A stretch of DNA of 64,000 nt from Varroa destructor. Lineage: Eukaryota; Arthropoda; Arachnida; Mesostigmata; Varroidae. The notes under the pieces are model-generated. The model searched no databases. It worked only from the letters and a program-made list of their open reading frames with translations, and had not been told where the DNA came from. Numbering within the stretch: the first letter of the stretch is position 1; each line of letters opens with the position of its first letter. The position numbers were made by a program, and so were the translations under genes. The stretch lies in assembly GCF_002443255.2 (NCBI RefSeq), contig NW_019211456.1, positions 29,261,341 through 29,325,340 on the forward strand, given 5' to 3'. Shown here piece by piece: positions 25,501 through 37,720 of this stretch.

Positions 25501-28407
25501 TAGGATTGGTAATGCAGCCTTTATTTACATATAAAAGCCACTCTTAAGCGTAATGGCGCAAAGTTGCAAAGAGAGCTGTGCTCGTGTTTAGGCATTTTCG
25601 ATAACGTTGCAGAACAGGCTTATCAACAATGACAACAGTGGCAGATCTTTCATCCTATCCGAAGGTTTTAGCAGCATATTATGAAAGGTGCCATTTTCAG
25701 TCAGCAATCTGAGAAGAACAACAATTTTGCTTATGATGTGGGTTTATTTGCCGCTGAGAGAAAATTTTTTCTGAAAGTTCTTGCTGCTGAGGTTGCTGGG
25801 TTGTATCGATATCTTCGCTGGATCAGAGAGCACTTTGTAGAGTAAGGGGTCAAATTTACAGATATTTTCCCGCAACTCTATATATAAAGGCCACGGCTCT
25901 TTTAAGGGATCATAAGTACAGTTTATTAAAGAAGTATCGAACATTTAAATCTAAGGGTACTACGTGAATGTAATGCAAGGTATCCTTCCTGCCGCTGTTG
26001 GTGTGCACATGCAGTCTTAATCACAAGGCTAAGGAGCTAAATACATTTGAATGGTTGTACATCTGCTATGAATCTATTGATACAGTGAGGACGCATTCTA
26101 GATTCGGCTTTTGCAAGTGAGAGAGAGGAAATGGCAAGAGAGAAAATGTATCGGGGGGCAAGAGTGGGGACCACATGAAAGTTTCGGTACTGTTAGTTGA
26201 TTCAACGAGATCGTTTGTGTGATTCGGTGGGGCTATCTTTGGCCAATCGACCAGATGTCTCCATGGCTCTCTGCTGTTAAAACGCACAATCAGCGCACAA
26301 AAGCAGAGTCTCCGCTTCCGGATTACGTTTATAATTACGTTATCCTTCGTAGACTAAACTATAACTATGTATTAGCTAATAATATACAGATACATCATGT
26401 CACGTTCTATTTTTCTTTCTTTTTTATAGTAGGTTTATAGTAAGAGTAAGTCCACAATCGATGGCAACCAGCACTGTGCTTCTTTGGAAAGATTTCAGAA
26501 ATATAAAAAACGTTGAAATTGCTTGTTGTGACTGTGTATTCTTCGAGGTAATCTAGCAACTGGTTTTAGGTGTTTTTTAATTTGCATAAATACATTTTTA
26601 TCAATGATAACTGTAAAGAATTAGGTATTGAGATCCCTAATATACACGGAAATCGTAAATATTCGTTTCTCGTATACGCTAGAGGTGCCAAAATGCGATT
26701 TATCAAAATCTATTGTAAAACCCTTCCAATATTTTGGCTGTACGTTGACATCTGCCCTTATATGAATCAGCTGTGTTTTTCTAATAATAGTTATTATTAC
26801 GATTTTTTTTTTTCGTGTATTTACAAATATCAGCTAGCGTAATAGTAGTATAGAGAGATATACAAAATACATAATGTGATATGAGCTGTTTGCCTCCTTA
26901 GTTCAAATGAATTCGTCTGACAGCCGAACATCAAAGGGACTTATATAGCATACTCCAGCTGCATGTCACTGAATGTAGCTGGATGTTTCGACACAATGTC
27001 AGGTGGTAATAAGGGCAAAGTAGCCTAAAAAATCTGTTAAGTGTACGAGCCGCACACCGCCATATTCAAAATGGAAATTACCTGAAACAGAATGATGCAT
27101 TCAGTGCGAAGGCGACTCAGGAAGACATCTCTATATATATATATATATACACAGTATAGCACGTCGCCTTAAACGACGACGCTGCACTCCTCCACCAGTA
27201 CCAATGCAATGCAAGCGCTTACGCAATCAAGGTAGGTTTGAAGTCGGGCAGACCTTTCCGAAGCCTTCGTCTTTTGGCTTCAAACGCAGTATTGCCTCAA
27301 TAGGACAGATTGCGTGTTATATGAGTGCACAGACCCTGATTATAAGGGTCACCGTAACGAACGTGACCCGCCGTCCTACTAAAGGGACGCCATCAGCTCA
27401 GCGATGAACGACAGTCGAGTATCTAGGCAAGTATAGGAAATCTCTAGGGCCGCGTGGAGCGGCATGAGACCTGATAACTTAGGAGCAAGTAGCGGCACAG
27501 TGTGTAGAGGACAACTCGAAGGGAGACTACAAAGTGTCCAAAGCCGTCACCGAATTGGCGGGTGAATCTTGTACACTACATTACAGCAGATGTGATATCT
27601 CCACACGGACGGACATCTCCACAGGTGGGTTCAGTAGCTCGAGCTAGGTCCCTTAATAGACCATCCAATTTTCCTGGCCACCGCAGTGGGCCCCGAGGCG
27701 ACTCCAAGGGCCGAATTCGGCTCTGTCACTTTCTCTGCAGTAGGCACTCGAAGGCTGAGGCTGCAGGACTAACAGAGATCGCAAGTAAGATTAGTAAATA
27801 AACTGAGCTTTTTGGGTGGTAAGAAAAAACAAGCTTGTTTGTACGATGCACGGTTTGCCGAAGCCAAGGATGTAAAAGAAGCTGTATTTCACAGTCGTAT
27901 AACATGGCAGGTACTATGAATAACACTGAGGTAAAGAATGACGGACACGGGGGTTAAATGTGTGATAACTTTGATGAAAATGAATCATGAACAGAATAAT
28001 GTATACGCGGCGCGCCTATTTCACAGTTTCCTATTATACAGCTTCTGTTACAAGTAAAATGAGGCGCTAATGGAGATTCTTTGGGTTATGGCAATAACAC
28101 AAGCCTCAAAGTTTTCATGTGTTAAACCACTGATGGATCCTCAAAGGCAATTTTTTAATTAAGAGCTCGCCTAGCTCTCGCTTACTGGCTTGTGTGGGAT
28201 ATTTAGGCAAGTATTATGTTATGGCTTGTTTAAATTTAACAAAGCGATTCTCGATATTATAAACCTTAAATACCTATCATGAAGCAACAACGATTCTAAT
28301 TCAGAAGTCAATAGGTTATCTTCTATTTTGTTGTCAAGACCAGGAATTGGGGCAGAATTGACATTCATTAATTTAATGTCAAATACTTATTCTGTAACTA
28401 TCAACTC
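22521..28407. other. non-coding stretch, no gene recognised
   Basis: Contains a (TA)n microsatellite at 27132-27149. The part 27150-27800 is GC-richer with broken frames on the plus strand; it may be a relic of an inserted element but shows no nameable domain or terminal repeats. An ATATAAAAG box at about 25530 has no gene behind it. Confidence 0.5.
27132..27149. repeat. (TA)n microsatellite
   Basis: Nine TA units, flanked by CTC on the left and CACAG on the right. Confidence 0.85.
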
Positions 28408-28457
28408 GATTCCCTTTATTCAATACCACATAAAGGGAATCTATATAGATCTATATG
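28408..28457. repeat. 12-bp hairpin followed by 14-base palindrome
   Basis: GATTCCCTTTAT (28408-28419) pairs perfectly with ATAAAGGGAATC (28430-28441) around a 10-base loop. One base later ATATAGATCTATAT (28443-28456) is a perfect palindrome. Two unrelated dyads side by side are unusual. Possible origins are template switching during replication or the ends of a tiny element. Confidence 0.7.
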
Positions 28458-30479
28458 ATTTTGTCGCTCTTCACCCCCCTTGTTGGTAGTATTACAGCTC
28501 GTATTAGTGTACGTTTAGAATACGTTTTATATAAACGAGCCACTGTTATCGTAATGAGATGAAATGAAGATTAGCCAACGCTCTGCTTGGCATATGATAA
28601 AAACTACACTGCTATCAATGTTTACGGATCAGCTTGGAAGGTTTTTGGCGGCTCCTGCTTATATAGGCCTGACGAGCTAGAACTTTCAAGCGTCACAGAA
28701 CCGTATAATGCGCAGCCTTCGCAAGAACGAGATTGAGCGGACTCTGTTCTTCATGGTTAGAGTTCGACAAAAGTGAGATCTGGACAAACTCTGTCTTCAA
28801 ATTATTTTTTTCAAATATCTTTAAATGTATTAATGGAAGCTGATAGACGGTACCTGTGAGACAGTGGTACAAGATTTAGGACATTACATTATTTCGTGCT
28901 TACCAAACTTAATATATTTTCAAAAAGGTATACGGACATGCTGGCTTTAATTTTCACAAAAACCTGCTAAACGATTTAAGATGTAGATAAATATAGATCA
29001 ATTATAAGATGTTGAAGAACCTGTTGTCGAGGTAACTAAATGGTCAAATACGAAAAATATAATTTCTTCAGCGGCCTATGAGTAGTTTTGGTGATGAGGC
29101 ATCGTCGAAGCTTTAATTAAACGCATGTGCATCATGTAGGTTACTGGCGACATTTTCGTGTTAACCTTCTACGAACGTTGAAAAATGATTACATCGTATA
29201 TCAGTTATATAAAGTGTTGACTTTCAAAGAGTTTTTGATAATCAAATAACTGCCTTCTCTCAGGGAACTATTGGTTGCGTTTTCTATTCGTGCAAACCAA
29301 ATGAAGGACATTAGCTAGCGACGATGATGTAAACAGAGAATCGTACCTTCGCCGAGCGGACAACTTCTTCAAAGGTTTGGACCCTTCATCAAGGTAATCG
29401 AATGGTCAGCAGGAGTTCAGCAAATAGACACGTTGGATCGCGGAAACGAAGCAATTCGACGTGAGCAAAAACAAGCGTGGCCGTTCGGAGTCAGCAGAAG
29501 AAAGTGGCAAGTTGATCAGGTCGTTGACAGTATCCGAGTTTGCTGAAGGACAACACAGAACGGTGTCGAAGGCTATTCGTTAGTGTCGTAAGGACCACTA
29601 GACCCAGCAGGATCTCAGCATTGTTGACACTTTGCGCCAATCGGTAGCCGACTGAAATAATAAAGGCTGACCGTTTCATTCTCAGGCCGAAGTAGTCTCT
29701 CTATAAAGTGAGAAGGAGACACATCGGTTGTCACTTGCGTCAACAAATACCAACTGACCAAAAGGCCTAAAGGTCACTCGCTGCGGCACAATCTTTCGTC
29801 AAAGACCTGCCTCTGCCATGTTCCAAGTGTGCTATTGAATTCACATATATTCAGTAAAATAATAGCAATCTATTATACTATAACTTTATGAACTCCTAGA
29901 TCTCTTTAAGCTAATCGGTTTTCACCACGACCACTTTAAGGGCTCACGCTTGCGGTCTACTGTACAATTGATTATCGCATATTCCCCTCCTCTATGACCT
30001 CGCAGGTTTAACGATATTATAGCTGCTCCAGTTCTACAGTGTCACATGTAAGGTGATTCAGCGTATCACACAAGTACATCGCTTGTGGGTGCTGGCAGTT
30101 TGAGTAAAGGAACTGAAGAGAGTTTGGCGCCACAAGAAAGGACAAGTACACATGAAGCATGGCTTTTCGCCATTAGTAATGTGCTGCTACTACTATCTCA
30201 GCAACAGCGACGGCAATAGCGGGACATCCACGTAACGTGCCTGCCTGAGGATAGCTGGCCTCACACAAGTCCATGGAATGGCAATAAATGATGCGTACAT
30301 GAGTGTGTGTCTGCATGAGGCATCTGTTGGTGTGCCATGGTTTGCTATAACGGAAGTGTGTATTCTGCGTGCGCTTATTCCTGCAATCGCGTTTATCTAC
30401 TGAAAACAGAAGGCCCCTTGAGAGACGGAGTCCCTTCAAAACCAAAGCAGGCCGAAATCGAGAATAATATAGCGTCTCT
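28458..30479. other. non-coding stretch, no gene recognised
   Basis: The part 29270-29830 is less AT-rich and has a run of short frames on both strands, with stops every 40-60 codons. A degraded retroelement is possible, but I cannot point to a domain. The remainder holds nothing clear. Confidence 0.45.
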
Positions 30480-31200
30480 AAGGCCCTTCCGGTAGCAACG
30501 TTACACCCGCTGCCATCCCTCGATGTCCGTGATTCCGCTGGCGCTGCTGCGCTGTTAGCAAAAGAACGCTAGACCGGTCGTTGTTCTATATTGGGCCTTC
30601 GCTATCTAACCACTTACCCCTGACCCCTTTTCTTTTCTCGTTTCATTCGGCCCTATTCTGACTCTTTTACTTTCTGCCCCTCTTCATGACTTTCTTCCTT
30701 ATCTTGTACCAATCTGCAGACGTTCCAACAACAAGCGATGGAAGAACCCACGGGGGTGCGACGGGAGTACGCAGTAAATTGTCGGTGGCAGCGGTAGTGG
30801 CGAAACCGCTGTATAGTAAGCAAAATAGGGGCATAGCAGTCGAGAACACTGGTTAGTGAGTGGCGGCTGCGGCGTAAATAGACAGGACGAAATGGGGGTA
30901 AACTGGTGAAAAGTGGGACAACGGCCGACCACCAATCTAATCTATAACGGCTGCCACAACTAATACAGCGTGGGTGCCATCACTACCACAAGAAACGCCG
31001 ACGTCGAGACCTCGGCTTCCTTAATTGAACCTGCCCCCCTGCCAAAGCAGTTTTGGCCCGGAACAAACGACAGACTGTCTATGTGGACTGACCCATGCAT
31101 AACTACGGCAGCAACGGTGGTGGTAGCAAGAACCGTCGACGCCAACCGGGTTAGCATCTCGTCCAGCAACACCGTTCAGAGCTAAGCGCTTCTAGCGGAA
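30480..31200. other. GC-richer island with GGC/GGT/GCA runs
   Basis: Imperfect trinucleotide runs occur on the plus strand (GTCGGTGGCAGCGGTAGTGG at about 30780 and AACGGTGGTGGTAGCAAG at about 31113). Short frames of 60-78 codons overlap on both strands. Same character as the islands at 14750 and 47900. No gene model is supported. Confidence 0.3.
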
Positions 31201-33933
31201 TGATTAAGGGACACGTTAGATGATTTATAAGGACGAAGAGGTTCGGTTAAAGATGGAACATAGGCAGTGAAAAAAGAGGGTGGAGTAGGGAGGTGTATGT
31301 GTGTATAATACATGTGGAAAAAAAGATGAAAAATATTACAGAATAAATTGGCCATCCATGGCCAGTTAGACGGAATATAAATTAGATCGTTCTATGAATA
31401 CACCGCTGAGGAAGGTTAATAACAAAACGGCGTCAAACGAGTGACACAATTAAGTAAATTCATGTCATAATCGCTCCATAAGTAGCGCTCGTAGTTGGTA
31501 CCTTCATTAAGTGACAGCTCAGGACTCACAATGGCCTTCGATGGGAGTTGATTACTTCTATCCAATTAACTTGCAATCTGTTTTGATTTCGGCAGCTATC
31601 GCAGGGTCTGCCTTTAGGTAGTTTCTAGTTACATGTCTTAGTAAATACAGCGTTTTTGCCATGCGAACATAGTTACGTGGCCGAAAGCTTCAATCATGTA
31701 GTTAATGGCTGTGTGACATGCTAACCTTCATTCACAGCAAAATAGAGGGACAAGTTTTGTATAAATAAAATTATCGTTTAACATATCCGACAAGCAGTTG
31801 GTATTTCACAGGTATGTGTTTTATTACTAAATCGATACGTAGCCACGTGTCGGTGTAAGACAGACTCAATTACGATGTCTCGCTTATATCCTAGGGGGCG
31901 CTAGATGCTTCTAGCAGTAAACTGTGTGACACTTTCAAGTCTCAGCGCGGGCTGGCATGTCGTTTTTAATAAAACTCAATAAAGTCGTGGTAACAGCACA
32001 GGGAGTTGTTTGAGTCCGGCTAGTCTACGAAAGGACTATCGTGCGCGTTATGTCATCTTCGTTGAGAAAAGTCCTTTTCCTGCGGTGATTACCGTCGCCA
32101 GTGATTCGTAGATGAACGATTATTATACTAGGCTTATATATATATTAGACGACACAGTCCCAAATTCTCAGATTCGCGTTACGCTTACGAAAGGTTGAAG
32201 GCCTTCCAAATTTCAAAGCTTGTTGAATTTGACGCCACGCTCTTCCAGCGATGCTTTCGCCGACGAAAATGCCTCACCGGTTATTGTCGAAGTTACTTTC
32301 TAACGCACATGGGGCTAGGCAATCGGTCAAAAACAAGGATAGACCTAGTAGGCCACCCAAATGAATCTCTTAACCTTCTACGTCCGCAGGGTTCGGAAAG
32401 GCTGCACTTTTCTAGCATTTGTCGTGTGGTAATGGTTTCAAAATACGTTCAAGCAAAGGTTCAGTCAATGCGCTTTAGATGAACGAACAAGATTAAATCC
32501 TAGGAAGATCACTGGACCAGATACTTTTAAAAAGGATAAGGGTTTTTTTCTTCGGCCCAATACAATTGCAAAATCCACTCAGAGTGAAAATTGTATAACG
32601 AGATCATGATTTTATATCGATGTACATATCGTAACTACGTATCGATGTTTTACTAGAGATGTAGATTTGCATTAACGTTGCATTAAGCAACATCTGTCAA
32701 GATGACTTTCCAAGCATATGGAGTAATAAAAACACACTTTTATGGAATATTACCCATCTAATAGTCCGAACTGTATCAACAGAAAAAATATTACTAATTT
32801 GCTTTCTATGGTTTCTATTAGAAATAGTAAATTTTGAATAATTATTATACTTTGTTTTGTAAAATTATATTTAACAAGAAGGTGATAATTCAGTGAGAAT
32901 TTTCTTGCTTGTGCTCAGAGTGTGTTATTATTGACAGTGGCCTTTAGTCAATATAATTTCCGTTCACCTCGGCTGTAGTCTCGATTCGGAGCCTAAATCA
33001 TTTTTTCGCTAGTTACCTTTGAAATGAAGGGTCTTTAAGCCACAAATAACTTAAAAAAAAACTGTGTATTGAACGATACTGGTAAGTAGAGACCCGCTAA
33101 AGTGACGTTCACACAAGGATGCAACGGAATAAAACTCTAAGTTAATAACGGGCCAAAACTCTCAAAAATATTAGGGTTACGAATAACCGAAAAGTTCGAA
33201 AGTACAAAAAAGTGCAAAAACTATCTAAAATACTAATCATTGAAGCTTATCTGGCGACTCATTTTGCAATATGTGCTGTCCTCTCAAACATAACAGCTGA
33301 TTATTGTGTAAAGAATCCAGAAATTTAAAAAAATGTTTTCTCTTTCTACTATCCCTACTAATTTCGAGCCTTTAAAACCTAAGTTCTGTTAAGGATTTTC
33401 TGCCTCACCCCACAAAAATCTCTCTCGGATTTTTCGCACAATGCATGGAAACTGGCAATGCTGTAAACAGTCGATCTCAGTAGGAGTTCGTCTCACATTA
33501 AAATAACTAGCTTGCATTTACTTAAATTGCCAGAAAGAGTCATTATTTTCCATCGTGATGGCGGTGTGACTTTGTTCTAAAAGCAATTGGCTTTCTTGTA
33601 TAAATAATTTGATTATATGTCAAGTTGTATGTTAGGATTTAAAACCAAAAAATTGCAATTTGGTCGTTAGATCTGTAAAAGGTATGTCTGAAAAATAGAA
33701 ACGCAATACAAAGAGCCTGACAGAGAGGAGCAAAGCAGCCCAAGGCGATTGCTGGAAAAATGCTTTAAATACGTATAAAAGATATTAAGTTCTATGTATG
33801 CTAAAGTGCGGTAAACATTAACCGATAATTACTACTAGTATTGCTACTACTGATATTTCAAACACTCTTATTCGTTCTATATGGGCTTCACAGACGTTTT
33901 CCAGAATTGCCATGGCGATGATCCGTCAAGATC
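31201..33933. other. non-coding stretch, no gene recognised
   Basis: Strongly AT-rich from 32500 on. A 95-codon plus-strand frame at 32195-32482 has no recognised domain. No repeat longer than a few units. Confidence 0.5.
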
Positions 33934-33975
33934 GCGACAGCATTAGTTGGGCTCAATTTTCTCTAATGCTGTCGC
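33934..33975. repeat. 13-bp perfect inverted repeat
   Basis: GCGACAGCATTAG (33934-33946) and CTAATGCTGTCGC (33963-33975) pair without mismatch around a 16-base loop. It lies in an otherwise unstructured stretch; function unknown. Confidence 0.75.
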
Positions 33976-34527
33976 TACTTGTGCTGCTCCACAGGACCAT
34001 ACTTGAAAGGAATTGGCTAAAGGCCGTGACCGCAAGACCTATACATGATCGATGAATTTCAAGGAGAAGAAGAAGAAGACTTGCCTGCATCTTCTTGCTA
34101 TCTGCAGCTCGTCTGTAACCCGATCAAGATTTATGATTCGCCACGACCTGTGTCTTGAACACTGTTCGCTAGGGGGTCAGGAGCGCGATCGATGACGTTC
34201 TTAAGTTGACTAGCGCGACGTCTAATTGGCCTTTCCAGTATTCAGCCATGATAGCACCGAGGCCTTACCGGCATCATCGGCCATACGTTGATTTCGGGCT
34301 TCTCGTTTGCTCCTCAATCCACTTTACTTCTAGTCGTTCTCATCTACGTCGAAAATCCCTTCGACCTCCTCGTTTCCCTGCAAAAGCTAAACCGTTTTTG
34401 TGCTATCATTAGCCACTTCATTTCCATCTAGATGATTACGCCATAATTATATGCTTGTACATCTTCGTATTTCCTTTTTGTGCCTTCGGCACATTTTTTG
34501 TTAAAATAGTTGCTGTTTCGACTCCAG
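33976..34527. other. non-coding stretch with a purine run
   Basis: A short (GAA)n purine run lies at about 34063-34079. From about 34200 the plus strand reads open for up to 68 codons with no recognised motif. Confidence 0.45.
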
Positions 34528-34641
34528 TTTACGTATTGATACACAGGAGGAGCCGATCTATCAACGATCTAGAAGAGAGACAATACGTAGCTCATGACGC
34601 GCGAACTTCATTTAAAACAGATGTTAAACTGAACCTTCGAG
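34528..34641 (+). CDS. candidate internal exon, unknown protein
   Basis: An acceptor (TTTCGACTCCAG, ending at 34527) and a donor (TTCGAG|GTATAC at 34641) bound a 38-codon frame that reads in a coding-like, polar way, including SRSINDLEERQYVAHDARTS. A second acceptor, TACACAG, at 34546 would give a shorter exon. The frame stays open past the donor to 34703. No protein family was recognised and no partner exons were found. Confidence 0.15.
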
Positions 34642-37159
34642 GTATACAGCAGCTGGTTTTAATGGGAAGGATGGAGGTAGCAAAAGCGTTAATGAATTTC
34701 TAGAGTTATATAATAATTTGTAAATTAATATTTATTTGTTTCCCTGCATATTTCGGTTTGTATTTTTAAAACTTGACCAACAAGCGCAGCTGAGTTTTTC
34801 ATCATAAAGAGATCAATACCAAATAGCGAACATGGGATAACTTTTTCAGGCCATCAACAAAAAAAAATTCTCAGAGGTTGAATGCATTGTCCAGTTACAG
34901 CCTCTGAGGAACATCTACACAGGCTGTCTGATACACTTTTTTTTTTTTTTTCTTTTTTGAGTTGTATCAGATTTGTATTACTTCTAAAAGATCTTTGTTG
35001 CCACTGATGTTATAGCAACTTATTTCTCTGTGATAGCTATAATGACGATATGGACAGACGACGACTGGTGTGATGTCGTCTTTTCTAATAACGATATTCG
35101 CCGTCATTTCCGCTTGGAAAACTAACACATACCTATGATACTTCCTACTCAGAAAAGTATCGGGAGAAGCGTAGACCTGTTTGAAAATGAAAAAACCCCG
35201 TTGGCTCCATAAGCGCTGACTGGCTAGGGGAGTAACGGATATTCGTTTGATGATAGCAGAGGCAGAATCTATACCGCTATTATACGGGTCAACGTCAACA
35301 CAACAGTAGATTTTTGGCCTTGCCCGACGAGATGGCTATTGGGTTCCGAGATAAAGATTATAATGTTGGTGAAGATCAGGTCAACGATGCGGGTCAATTC
35401 TATAAAATCCACTATCAATATCCCAGTAGGTGTGAATGAAGATCGCGGATCTGATTATCGAACTATGAACCTATAGTTAGCTTAGTAATAAAATATAGAG
35501 ACTGGAATCATAAACAATCTCGTTGGTTTTTGTCTCTCGCTCTGATGCCCCACTGCTACGCTGGCGCCCTGCGGAAGGTATCATTATCGAAACGAACGTC
35601 AAAGTTATCCAATTAGCATTAAGTGACTAGGTAATTGAAAAATTAAACAAACCTAAATGAACTATATGTGGAAGTTCATACCTAAAAACACTTTTCTGCC
35701 AGGGGTAGATTTTCCAGCCATGTGAATAGATGCTAGTTGCCGTGCGTAGTTCTGACTCTAGTTTGTCATGTATCTGATCATAATGCAGACGGTAACAGAC
35801 AGATAAAATTTTCGACAAATCTTGATTTACCTCTATATTTGCGATGTAGGACTGGGGGAAGAAGGTACCAATTTCACAACGGTAACATGGTCGCTCGCTT
35901 TGGCACTCGTGTTTAGTAACGGTTCGCTTCTGGACGCGCGCTTCATTTCAGCAGTTGTCGGGCGGTTATATCAAGCATGGACTGAATCATATAACGGGTA
36001 AGTAAAATAAGAACGGCTTTGATTGCGTGAGTCGTTCATTTATTATGTTCCACAACTCTTACACTTTAAGCTGGCGGAAGAAAGATAGAGGGTAGTTCGC
36101 TAGCGATGACAGCTTTTTAGTTATATGTACTACGAAATGTATAAAGTTTCTGCATAAGGTATGACTATATTGAAGCATATGTATATCGTGAATGAAACAG
36201 CGGAACAATCGAAATTGCCTACAAAAAAAACTAGGCATGTTAAATCGCTTCTGAACTAATCTATTTTTTATCATACAGTGCCATGCTGACGCTTCGCCAC
36301 GAGCTGGCTTTAAATTAAAATAAATTAAAAAGATAATAATTGTTTCTTTTTTTTTGTTACTTTTTCAGCACCAATTAAATTGCTAGAAAAGTAATTATAA
36401 ATGCAAAGATAGCAACAAAAAAGCAACCTTTTTATTTGCTTCTGTCGCTAACTGATCGGCTGCTTTGCAACTGTCGAGCTAGAGTCTGGGGCAAATTTTG
36501 CCTTTCATATAAAGACGTTTGGTGGAATTTCGAATGAACGCACATAAAGGATTAGTCTCGTTCCCGGATCCTGGGCATTGCCGCTATCCTCCAAACTTCA
36601 CTGATTTCTGTTCGTTTTGAACAAAAAAAATTCATTAGACTCAAAGGTACAGAGAACCATTCTGAAGGGACTAATACGAAGAATATAAAGCTCCTTTGCG
36701 AGTGCATGTTTGCGTTTGGCGTTACACTAATAGACAACTATGAAAGTCTTCAAAAGCGAGTCGCTCTTCGACCACGTTCGTTGTATAAAATGTATGACTC
36801 TTAATTGTTGCAAAACACATATTTTTCTCTAGCAGAAAACTAACTAACAACATATGTTAAAGCGAGGCTGTTTCATTCTGTCTTTTCTGAATAAACCGTT
36901 TCAAAGTTGAGCTCAATGATAACTTGTCATAGGATTTGCCAGTAAGAAAGGCTGCAACAGATGCTCCCCCAAGGCCGTTTAGTTTAAAGCTAACTGGCCA
37001 ACTTGACCTTGAAAAACCTATCACTCTGCTTCGAATGCTAAACAAAACATACATATTGTTTTTTAGTCTAAACTTCTTTTCGCCAGCTAACACAATAAGT
37101 CCACGTATAAGCATACACACATACGTATACACGCATAACTAAATAATGTTATTCCTTTA
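34642..37159. other. non-coding stretch, no gene recognised
   Basis: Includes the T-rich run at 34937-34958. Otherwise AT-rich with frames of 60-90 codons and no motif. Confidence 0.5.
34937..34958. repeat. T-rich run
   Basis: Fifteen T, one C, then six T. Possibly the reversed poly-A tail of an old retrocopy, but no adjoining body is recognisable. Confidence 0.65.
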
Positions 37160-37720
37160 AATTACTTCAGCTACGCTCTGCTGCTTCGAAAAACGACGAG
37201 CAACGAAGGGACTTCCGTAGCTCAGCGAAATCGTTCATTAGGCGGTGGCGCCGAAAAGCCCACCGAAGGCTAATGGGGTAACGTAGGGTAAGGACGTGGG
37301 CAAGCGACCGTGTTGCCGTGGCCTTCCCCGTACAATTCGATCGTTTCACTTTGTAGTTTGATCACTTTCCGATCGCATCCGCGTCTCATCGGATTTCCTG
37401 CTGCCACGCAGCAGTACCAGGAGCAGGGTTGATTTCCAGCGATCCCATGGTAGCTGGCCGCAAGTACACACTCTGCGCACATCTCACACTCCCCAACAGC
37501 TTTGGCTTTCGATACGCACCCGCCGTTCACGCTAACACCCAGTCATACACGGAGATACGCACGGCTCTTCTAAAGACACTGTCAGAGTCTTTAACACACA
37601 ACCATAGAAACATGCTCACAGATAGAGAATCTGGCCAGTTACAGCCTAGCCCATTTCGGGGTCAAAGGTAGAATGAACCCATCGGAAACGGCCGAGTGGG
37701 AAGGGCATGTCGATGAGACT
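37160..37720. other. GC-richer island, cysteine-rich frame on the minus strand
   Basis: The minus strand reads 86 codons (37530 to 37270, opening with GTG rather than ATG) with nine cysteines, including a CEMCAEC cluster and a CC pair. The plus strand is also open over 37429-37671. There is no signal peptide, start codon or clear splice sites, so this may only be composition. I do not assign a function. Confidence 0.2.

Noticed and set aside
29270..29830. Possible degraded transposon
   Set aside because: Composition differs from the flanks, but stops occur in all frames and no nameable domain or repeats are visible.
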